Source of the DNA: PVC group bacterium
GTDB lineage: Bacteria > Verrucomicrobiota > Kiritimatiellia > SS1-B-03-39 > UBA6053
Assembly (NCBI GenBank): GCA_003565035.1
Contig: PXDP01000166.1
Coordinates: forward strand, 1 to 12,463
Reading direction: 5' to 3'
Length of the DNA stretch: 12,463 bases
The number at the start of each line of letters is the position of its first letter. Within the stretch, counting starts at the first letter, position 1. The notes below the pieces were generated by a model, which made no database searches, was not told the origin of the DNA, and saw only the letters and a list, made by a program, of their open reading frames with translations. The position numbers and the translations under genes were made by a program. Positions 6,230 through 12,463 of the stretch are shown piece after piece.

Positions 6230-7432
6230 ATGCCCAAACTCGCCCCTCTAAAAGGAAACATGCTCATCGCCCAAAGCGGCGGCCCAACCGCCGTGATCAA
6301 TCAGACCCTGGTGGGTGCAGTGCTTGAAGCCCGCAAACACCCCGAAATCCAGAAAGTCTATGGCGCCATGCACGGGATTCAGGGGATTCTCGACGAGGTG
6401 TTTCTGGATCTGGGGAAAGAGACCCCCGCCAACCTTGAGCGGGTGGCGAACACCCCCTCCTCCGCGCTGGGCTCGGTCCGCAAAAAACCCACCGCCGAGG
6501 ACTGCGCGGCGATTTTCGAGGTTCTGCGCAAACACAATATCCGCTACTTTTTCTATATCGGCGGCAATGATTCCGCCGAAACGACCCACATTATCCACGA
6601 GCACGCCCGCAAAGCAAAATACGACTTCCGCTGTTTCCATCTTTGCAAAACCATCGACAACGATCTGCGTCAGAACGACCACACCCCCGGTTTCGGCAGC
6701 GCCGCCAAGTTTGTAGCCTCCGCGTTCATGGGCGACAACCAGGACAACCGCGCCCTCGGCGGGGTGAAAATCAACATCATTATGGGCCGTCATGCCGGCT
6801 TCCTCACCGCCGCCTCCGCTCTGGCCCGCGTGTATCCCGACGACGGTCCGCACCTGATTTATCTGCCCGAACGGCCCTTCTCCATGGACGGGTTCTGTGC
6901 GGATGTGAAGGCGGTCATGGAAAAAACCGGCCGCTGCGTGATTGCCGTCAGCGAAGGCATCTGCGACGAAAGCGGAACCCCCATCATCGCCGCCCACAGC
7001 AAAGAGGTCGACAGTCACGGCAATTTGCAGCTCTCCGGCAACGGAGCACTGGGCGATTTGCTGGCCGATGAACTGAAAGCCCGCACCGGCATCAAGCGAG
7101 TCCGGGCCGACACCTTCGGCTATCTTCAGCGCTCGTTCCCGGGACTGGTTTCGGAGACCGATGCCAAAGAAGCCCGCAAAGTCGGTGAACACGGTGTCCG
7201 CTATGCGGTCAAAGACTTCGAGAACGGCAGTATTGCCATTCAGCGCAAGAAAACCAAAAGCTATGCGGTGAGTTTTGAACGCGTGCCGCTCAAGTCGGTC
7301 GCCAAAGAAACCCGCCACATGCCCGCAAGCTATATCAACAAAGCCGGAAACGATGTCACCAAAGCCTTTATCGACTATGTCAAACCAATCGTCGGCACGC
7401 TGCCGGCAATGGGACGGCTCAAGGGTGCCTGA
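6230..7432 (+). CDS. pfp: PPi-dependent 6-phosphofructokinase
   Basis: Phosphorylates fructose 6-phosphate to fructose 1,6-bisphosphate, using pyrophosphate reversibly in the PPi-type enzymes; cytoplasmic glycolysis and gluconeogenesis. The 400-residue protein shows the PFK fold: SGGPTAVINQTL (16-27), the phosphate-donor loop GGNDS (111-115), the catalytic KTIDND (Lys140, Asp143, Asp145), GSAAKF (156-161) and the sugar-phosphate motif MGRHAGFL (185-192). An Asp after GGN, where ATP enzymes have Gly, and the Lys before TIDND are the usual marks of PPi use. The residue before that Lys is Cys139 (HLCKTIDND), where family members nearly always have Pro. The gene has its own Shine-Dalgarno sequence and appears to head an operon with the LolA-like and DegT genes. 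PPi as donor is inferred from motifs and not measured. Confidence 0.92.
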   Translation: MPKLAPLKGNMLIAQSGGPTAVINQTLVGAVLEARKHPEIQKVYGAMHGIQGILDEVFLDLGKETPANLERVANTPSSALGSVRKKPTAEDCAAIFEVLRKHNIRYFFYIGGNDSAETTHIIHEHARKAKYDFRCFHLCKTIDNDLRQNDHTPGFGSAAKFVASAFMGDNQDNRALGGVKINIIMGRHAGFLTAASALARVYPDDGPHLIYLPERPFSMDGFCADVKAVMEKTGRCVIAVSEGICDESGTPIIAAHSKEVDSHGNLQLSGNGALGDLLADELKARTGIKRVRADTFGYLQRSFPGLVSETDAKEARKVGEHGVRYAVKDFENGSIAIQRKKTKSYAVSFERVPLKSVAKETRHMPASYINKAGNDVTKAFIDYVKPIVGTLPAMGRLKGA

Positions 7433-7453
7433 GTCCGGCACCGAAAGCTCTCT

Positions 7454-8155
7454 ATGAAATTCATGCTTCCGTTTCTGCTCCTGACACTGTCGGTGCTTCC
7501 CGCTTTTGGCGAGGAACTGACCGGCGGGCAGGTCATGGAGGAGGTCCGTGCCCGGCTTCCGCTTGAGCCGGTTCGGCTGACCGGATTTATCCGTACCCGC
7601 GACGGCCGCCGGAATGTGGACCGGGCACTGATCAGCGAACTGTATTTCGGCTCGCCGGTTCCCCATATCCGCTATCAGGTGATGGATGCATTTGGTGATC
7701 GGGTGGCCACCGCACGGATCGCCTGGCCCGACGGTGCCGCGCATTTCACCCTGTTCGATGAAAATGAGGAGCCGGTCGACGGCGCGGATCTGTCCGATGA
7801 AATCTCTGAAACCGGACTGACCTGGAGCGATCTGAGTCTGGACTTCCTCTGGTGGCCCGGTGCGGAGATCACCGGACGCGAACGCGTCCGGACCCGCGCT
7901 TCGCATGTGGTGAGCATCCCCGCCCCGCCGCATCAGCCCGCTTTGGGAAGCGTGCGGCTCTGGATCGACACCTCCGCTCTGCTTGTGGTCCGTGCCGAAC
8001 TGCTGGGCCCCGACGGGGAACGGCTCAAGCGCATCGATGTGGACAGCATTGTGGAAATTGAACCCGACGTGTGGATGGTCAAGGACCTCCTTATTCGTGA
8101 CTACGCCAACGGCCGCCGCATGGGTGTGCGCTTTGAGGATGTGGAGCAACTCTAA
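7454..8155 (+). CDS. LolA-like outer membrane lipoprotein-sorting protein
   Basis: A 233-residue exported protein. The N-terminus (MKFMLPFLLLTLSVLPAFGEE) is a standard signal peptide with a probable cut after AFG (residue 19), and no lipobox Cys, so it should be soluble in the periplasm. The mature part is strand-rich. It carries LSLDFLWWPGAEITGRERVRTR (about 134-155 region) and a C-terminal VWMVKDLLIRDY, features I associate with the LolA/LolB-fold proteins annotated as outer membrane lipoprotein-sorting proteins in Verrucomicrobiota and relatives. It may carry lipid or a lipoprotein between membranes, but true LolA activity is unproven and no LolCDE genes are nearby. It lies 21 bp after the PFK stop and 9 bp before the DegT start, so is likely in the same operon. 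No good Shine-Dalgarno sequence is seen. Confidence 0.7.
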   Translation: MKFMLPFLLLTLSVLPAFGEELTGGQVMEEVRARLPLEPVRLTGFIRTRDGRRNVDRALISELYFGSPVPHIRYQVMDAFGDRVATARIAWPDGAAHFTLFDENEEPVDGADLSDEISETGLTWSDLSLDFLWWPGAEITGRERVRTRASHVVSIPAPPHQPALGSVRLWIDTSALLVVRAELLGPDGERLKRIDVDSIVEIEPDVWMVKDLLIRDYANGRRMGVRFEDVEQL

Positions 8156-8164
8156 GAAACGATT

Positions 8165-9286
8165 ATGTACGACATCGGCAAACGCGAAATTAAAGCCCTG
8201 AAAAAAGCCGTCGATTCCGGTCATTTTTTCCGCTACGGCGGCAAAGAGGTGGTGGCGGCGGAAAAAGAATGGGCTCAAAAAGTCGGGGCGGACACCGCCG
8301 TGATGGTCACCTCAGGGACGGCATCTCTGATCGCCGGGCTGCAGGCACTGGGGGTCGGCCCGGGACAGTCAGTGCTGCTTCCCGGATATACGTTTATTTC
8401 CACCGCTCTGGCGGTCACGGCTGTGGGCGCAATTCCGCTGTATGTGGAGGTGGATGAATCGCTGACGATGGATCCGGAGGATCTCCGCAAAAAGATCCGC
8501 AAACACACCGGGTGCATCATGCCGGTGCATATGCAGGGGATGCCGTGTAATCTGGAACCGATTCTGGACATTGCCGCCGAAAAGGGGATTCCGGTTTTTG
8601 AGGACTGCTGTCAGGCCGACGGCGGCAGCTACAAAGGAAAACGCCTGGGGAGCTGGGGTGCGGTTGGTGGCTACAGTTTCAACCAGTTCAAAATTATTTC
8701 CTGCGGCGAGGGCGGGGCCTGCGTCACCTCTGATCCGAATATCGCCGAACGGCTGTACATGGCTCAGGATGGCAGTTGCAGCGTCTGGCCGGAAACCGGG
8801 GCGATGAGCCAGGCCTTTTTCTGCGGTGGCAACTTCCGCTTCAATGAACTCAATGCGGCCATGCTCCGCGTGCAAATCAAAAAACTCGACAAAATCCTCA
8901 AGCGACTCCGTAAAAAGCGAAAAGAGCTGCTTGAAACGCTGGAAATTCCGGACGACTGCACCTTTATCCGAACCCATGATGAGGAGGGCCAGTGCGGGGT
9001 CTGCCTGCTGATTCAGGCGCCAACCGCCGACCGGGCCGAAGCGGTGGAGCACGAACTGGCCGCCGCCGGACACACCGTTCACCGTCCCATCAACAGCGGC
9101 CGGCATGTGTACAAAGCCTGGGACGTGGTGAACAGTCAGCGGGGCGGAGTCCATCCGGAATGGGACGCCTTCCGTCATCCTAAAAATCAGCGGATCGCCA
9201 CGCACTACGACCGCGCCATGAAACGGACCGACGATCTTCTGGCCCGCACGGTGCTGCTTCACACGCCTTATGTTAAGAAAAAGTAG
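8165..9286 (+). CDS. DegT/DnrJ/EryC1/StrS-family PLP aminotransferase
   Basis: A 373-residue fold-type I PLP enzyme. Members transfer an amino group, usually from glutamate or glutamine, to a keto-sugar or cyclitol in making lipopolysaccharide, capsule, glycans or antibiotics. Visible motifs are TSGTASL (49-55, PLP phosphate), LLPGYTFISTALAV (71-84), the aspartate pairing with the PLP ring nitrogen in FEDCCQADGG (Asp147, Gln150), YKGKRLGSWG (156-165) and the Schiff-base lysine in SFNQFKIISCGEGG (Lys176). FNELNAAM follows in the second half. All catalytic residues are present. The family normally has EDAAQA or EDCAQA here; this one has two Cys. The sugar substrate cannot be read from sequence and no sugar-nucleotide genes are next to it. 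Co-location with the PFK and LolA-like genes suggests shared transcription. PLP would be supplied by PdxH, encoded about 3 kb upstream. Confidence 0.88.
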   Translation: MYDIGKREIKALKKAVDSGHFFRYGGKEVVAAEKEWAQKVGADTAVMVTSGTASLIAGLQALGVGPGQSVLLPGYTFISTALAVTAVGAIPLYVEVDESLTMDPEDLRKKIRKHTGCIMPVHMQGMPCNLEPILDIAAEKGIPVFEDCCQADGGSYKGKRLGSWGAVGGYSFNQFKIISCGEGGACVTSDPNIAERLYMAQDGSCSVWPETGAMSQAFFCGGNFRFNELNAAMLRVQIKKLDKILKRLRKKRKELLETLEIPDDCTFIRTHDEEGQCGVCLLIQAPTADRAEAVEHELAAAGHTVHRPINSGRHVYKAWDVVNSQRGGVHPEWDAFRHPKNQRIATHYDRAMKRTDDLLARTVLLHTPYVKKK

Positions 9287-9398
9287 TGTTTTCCGACTTT
9301 TCGAGCTTTCCCCTTTAACTTGGGCTTAAAATACGATACAGGACTTGCCGTATTTCAATCATATTCACACGTCACATTAGCCTTATCCGGAGTTTGCC
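9287..9398 (+). promoter_or_regulatory. Intergenic leader of the lyase gene
   Basis: This 112-bp gap is more AT-rich than its surroundings. It holds an imperfect dyad AAATACG (9329-9335) / CGTATTT (9349-9355) with a 13-base loop, possibly an operator or weak hairpin. GTTTTCCGAC near 9291-9300 resembles the left arm of the palindromes at 6077-6127 but has no right arm. GGAG at 9389-9392 is a well-placed Shine-Dalgarno sequence for the ATG at 9399. No convincing -35/-10 pair or strong terminator for the DegT gene is seen. Confidence 0.35.
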
Positions 9399-12300
9399 AT
9401 GCGCGTTTCCCTCCTCAGAATCCTTTCGTTTCTGTCTATGTTCACAGTGTCCGCAACATCAGCGGAAATCAGCCGGACGGTTCAAAACCCTCTTCGTCAG
9501 AGATGGCCCTGGGATTTAACCTATGTGGAGGTTCCGTCCAGCCAGGCAAACACACTCACGACGGCGGAAATCTCCGGGCACGTCCGTCCCGTGCAAATAG
9601 AGACCGTCTCCGCGAACGGCGGCACCACGCACCGGGCCTGGTTTGTGGCCACCATCGATCAGCAGGAGAGTTATGAGGATGACCGGGGGCGCACCCTCAC
9701 CGGTGTCGTCCGTGAGGTGCCATTGACCCTGCGTTCCGGAAACATCCGTCCCGGGATCTTCAGAACTGAAGCCGGTCCGTTTCATGTCATCGACAATGGA
9801 ATGTATGAAATACGGATCCGCCGCACGGAGACCTTTGATGAACCGCGTCCTTTCAGCGAAACGCCCCACTGGTTTGGGGGCGGACGTGTCAGGGGGCAGG
9901 AAGCCTGGGACGGCCGCGCGTGGTTTGACGGGGATGCGATGGTCCGCGGCATCCGCACCGAAATTCTGCAGGAAGGTCCGGTGTTCATTGACCTGGCGGT
10001 CACCTATGATTTTGTCGCCGAAGAGGACGGAACCACCGCCGCTCTCCCCCTGGACCTGGGCAAACAGACACATACCTGGGAGCCCAATACACCGCCGCGT
10101 GAGGAAATTCCCAAACTGGATCATGCCTATGAACTGCGGATTCGTCTGGTGATGGGCGATCCGTGGATTGAAGTCAATGAGCGGTATCATTTGCCCCGAA
10201 GCCCGGGTTCCGGCCCGTTTGGCGTGCATCAGCACTGGATCAACTGGGGCGAGCCCGCCGATGCCCCGGAACTGTCGTGGTTTGAGGATTCAGACCGCAT
10301 GGCCGTGGATACGGTGACCTGGGTCCGCTGGTTTCTCTACGATCAGTTCGGGGGGAATGTCGCGCAAAATTTCGTGCCCGCCCGTCCCCGTGAGGATCAG
10401 CGCGGACGCCCCTTTGCCCTTCTCCGGCCCCGCTGGAACCAGGGGGGCGGCGGCGCTCAGGATTTCTTCCTGACCGCCGGTGGTGCAAACCCCGACAGCA
10501 TCCATCACATGCTGAACCGGCCGCTGCAGCGTCCGCTACGCGACTTGAACCGCGCGGCTGAACAGGATGAAGAAAAAGCGGCTCAGAAAGTCCGCGTGGA
10601 CGAATGGCTGGAAATTGCCACCGACGACACCCTAAGCGATCGCGAACGCTATGCGGCCATGGCCGAAATCGGACGCGAACTCGGCGTGAAACTCTCCCTC
10701 CCGGGACCGGACTACAGCCGCGACAACCCCGCCGCCGGCATCGTGGCCGCCTTCCCCTCAAAATGGGTGGGCCCCTTCCCCGCAACCATCGCCGCATACG
10801 CCCACGATGAAAACCGCGGCCGGGCCCGCTTCCCGCTGATTGACGGCGAGCGCAGCGGTATGCATTACGGTCAGCGTGCGTTTGCCCTGTGCATTGGCCC
10901 GCGCTCCGAATTTAACTGGCTCAACGATCTCGTCCGCCGTCATACGGACTGGACGCTGGTTGCGCTCATGAACAAGTACATCCTGGAATGGGAGCGCGAC
11001 CCGGACCTGGCCGGTCCCAATCTTTTCATCACCCGGGACCGGCTCGAAGAACTGCGGCAGGCCTACCGCAGCGGCACAGGTGCCGAAGCCGAAATTTTTG
11101 CCGAGGAATTGGAAGGCTTCAAAGCGATTCGGGATGAGCGGGATGCCCTCCGGGAAGTCCTCAGCACGCTGAACGACATCCGCCGCGACAACAGCCGGCC
11201 CCAGGAGGAACGGAACCGGGCCAATGACGAACACCGTGAGCGGAACCAGGAGCTTCGCAGCCTTGAAGCCAAACTGGACAGCCCGGACATGCACATTCTG
11301 CAACTCATCACCGATCCGGAGTTCAGCCGGCATGTGGATCCCCAAAATGCGCATCTATGGCTTGAGCGCCGGTATCAGGATGATTTTCTCAATCCCACCC
11401 AGCGCGCCACCCGCAATGTCAAACAGTTCGCAGAGGCGGATCTCTTTGCCGGCGGCAATCCGGTGGGCGGCCCGCTACACGCGGCACTGGGGTACATTAA
11501 AACCGATCTCGACGCCTGGCCGGGCTGGCTGCAGGGCTGGTCTCCGGGAAATCCCAACTTCCATACCGACAAATACATGGGCGCCATCTACATTGCCGCC
11601 GCCATGCGCGACCACCCCCACAGCGCCGAGTGGCTGCAGTACGGCTGGGCCAATTTTCAGGAGGACCTGCAGAAAGTCCTGTTTGAACCCGACGGCGTCG
11701 GCTATGAATGTCCAGGGTACGCGGGCTACGCGCTCAAACTCCAGCTTGATCTGGCCCGGATTTTCACCAATGTCGGCTTCGGAAATCCTGTAACCGAAAA
11801 TCCGCTCTTTAAGGGCTCCGGCATTTGGCACCGCAAGCTCATCACTCCCTATAATGAGCGCCTGCAACGCCGTCATACCGCCCCGATTGGCGACACCCAC
11901 CGATGGGATTCCGGTCTCGGCCATGGCTTCGGCATGCTCGCAACGTTCTACACCGAAGCAGACCCCGAATTCGCCTCCGAAATGATGGGCGCATGGAAGC
12001 TCCTGACCGACAACGGACTTCGTATCCGTAATCCACTGCGTACGCAGCTGATCGATGCCGATCCGTCCATTCCGGCCATGGACCCCATGGACATGGACTG
12101 GAGCAGCGACACCTTTCATGGATTCGGAGCCATCTTCCGCAATAATTTCGGTACCGAACGCGAAAGCTTCCTCACCCTGAAAGCCGGTCCCACCCGCGGA
12201 CATTACCACAACGATGAGCTGGCCTATCATTTCTACTCCCACGGACAGCCTATCAGCCTGGATTACAATTGCAGTTACACCCCCCGTGGCGATCATGCGG

Positions 12301-12463
12301 CGTTGCACAACTCCATGACCTTTGGCCGTGAAGGCACCGTTCTGCATAACGCCCGCGATGAACGGGTGCCGGCTATGGAGCAGATTTTCACCACCGCCCA
12401 CGAACTCGCTTTCGCCACCCGGCCGGAAATGGATGTGTTTGTCGCGGAACGGAAATCCTCCCA
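9399..12463 (+). CDS. Secreted heparinase II/III-like polysaccharide lyase candidate (C-terminus cut by window edge)
   Basis: An open frame of at least 1021 codons without a stop, starting at an ATG with a good GGAG ribosome-binding site. Residues 1-22 (MRVSLLRILSFLSMFTVSATSA) are a signal peptide with cleavage after Ala22. The first 350 or so mature residues are Trp-rich and strand-rich and not recognised. Residues about 548-628 are a charged helical hairpin. The part after 640 is helix-rich, as in the alpha/alpha toroid of heparinase II/III-type lyases, with GVGYECPGYAGYALK (about 767-781) and a possible catalytic His834 (GDTHRWDSGLGHGFG). From about 900 the C-terminal heparinase II/III beta domain begins, with GHYHNDELAYHFYSHGQP (His935, His937, Asp939) and LDYNCSY. 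Such enzymes cut uronic-acid polysaccharides by beta-elimination; the substrate here is unknown. It could instead be a non-catalytic member. Family call is moderately firm; activity is inference. Confidence 0.72.
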   Translation, partial: MRVSLLRILSFLSMFTVSATSAEISRTVQNPLRQRWPWDLTYVEVPSSQANTLTTAEISGHVRPVQIETVSANGGTTHRAWFVATIDQQESYEDDRGRTLTGVVREVPLTLRSGNIRPGIFRTEAGPFHVIDNGMYEIRIRRTETFDEPRPFSETPHWFGGGRVRGQEAWDGRAWFDGDAMVRGIRTEILQEGPVFIDLAVTYDFVAEEDGTTAALPLDLGKQTHTWEPNTPPREEIPKLDHAYELRIRLVMGDPWIEVNERYHLPRSPGSGPFGVHQHWINWGEPADAPELSWFEDSDRMAVDTVTWVRWFLYDQFGGNVAQNFVPARPREDQRGRPFALLRPRWNQGGGGAQDFFLTAGGANPDSIHHMLNRPLQRPLRDLNRAAEQDEEKAAQKVRVDEWLEIATDDTLSDRERYAAMAEIGRELGVKLSLPGPDYSRDNPAAGIVAAFPSKWVGPFPATIAAYAHDENRGRARFPLIDGERSGMHYGQRAFALCIGPRSEFNWLNDLVRRHTDWTLVALMNKYILEWERDPDLAGPNLFITRDRLEELRQAYRSGTGAEAEIFAEELEGFKAIRDERDALREVLSTLNDIRRDNSRPQEERNRANDEHRERNQELRSLEAKLDSPDMHILQLITDPEFSRHVDPQNAHLWLERRYQDDFLNPTQRATRNVKQFAEADLFAGGNPVGGPLHAALGYIKTDLDAWPGWLQGWSPGNPNFHTDKYMGAIYIAAAMRDHPHSAEWLQYGWANFQEDLQKVLFEPDGVGYECPGYAGYALKLQLDLARIFTNVGFGNPVTENPLFKGSGIWHRKLITPYNERLQRRHTAPIGDTHRWDSGLGHGFGMLATFYTEADPEFASEMMGAWKLLTDNGLRIRNPLRTQLIDADPSIPAMDPMDMDWSSDTFHGFGAIFRNNFGTERESFLTLKAGPTRGHYHNDELAYHFYSHGQPISLDYNCSYTPRGDHAALHNSMTFGREGTVLHNARDERVPAMEQIFTTAHELAFATRPEMDVFVAERKSS

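Noticed and set aside
6248..8278. 676-codon open frame on the minus strand across the PFK, LolA-like and DegT genes
   Set aside because: It is in exact codon register with all three plus-strand genes, which share one frame. An antisense stop would need TTA, CTA or TCA sense codons, which are rare in this GC-rich coding style. Its translation resembles no family, while the plus-strand proteins are clear.
9270..9300. Possible terminator after the DegT gene (AAAAGT...ACTTTT)
   Set aside because: Only six weak A/T-rich pairs with an 11-base loop, partly inside the coding sequence and without a following T run.
11475..12401. 308-codon minus-strand frame opposite the lyase gene
   Set aside because: In codon register with the plus-strand frame that starts at 9399 and carries a signal peptide and heparinase-type motifs; no ribosome-binding site or family resemblance.
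1..12463. Search for an island, defence system, prophage or mobile element
   Set aside because: No integrase, transposase, attachment repeats, tRNA, defence-type nuclease or toxin-antitoxin pair is visible, and coding style looks even across the window.

Overview
The window is a GC-rich, densely coded bacterial chromosome segment with no tRNA, rRNA, CRISPR array, transposase or phage gene. Several things suggest a PVC-superphylum bacterium, Verrucomicrobiota or Kiritimatiellota. These are a PPi-type phosphofructokinase, a LolA-like 'outer membrane lipoprotein-sorting' protein with the LxFLWWPG motif, a DciA-type helicase loader, a very large secreted heparinase II/III-like protein, and TTTTCCGAT...ATCGGAAAA palindromes between genes. 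This placement is an inference from gene content; a 16S or marker-gene search would settle it.

Left block (1-2301, minus strand). Three genes run leftward: an OxyR-type LysR regulator, then a DciA (DUF721) protein 15 bp on, then an M20 metallopeptidase whose ATG overlaps the dciA stop (ATGA). The peptidase runs off the left edge. A short AT-rich divergent region (2302-2380) carries two ATTGCAA repeats that could be the regulator's operator.

Middle block (2381-6066, plus strand). First come a SAM-dependent O-methyltransferase-like protein and an alpha/beta hydrolase, 1 bp apart. After 64 bp follow pyridoxamine 5'-phosphate oxidase (pdxH) and, 3 bp later, a membrane-anchored M23 (LytM-type) peptidase. 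The block ends in two mirror-image 19-21 bp palindromes.

Right block (6230-9286, plus strand). A PPi-dependent 6-phosphofructokinase, a LolA-like periplasmic protein and a DegT-family PLP aminotransferase are closely spaced. They look like one transcription unit with a promoter and a strong dyad at 6157-6197. After a 112-bp gap, a secreted heparinase II/III-like protein of at least 1021 residues starts at 9399 and is cut by the right edge.

Central glycolysis (PFK), PLP salvage (PdxH) and a PLP enzyme (DegT) sit next to envelope and polysaccharide genes, but no pathway is complete here. No stretch over 300 bases lacks a gene. I see no clear undescribed system. The most distinctive signals are the mirrored palindrome pair, the dyad over the PFK promoter, and the helical-hairpin insertion in the giant lyase-like protein.
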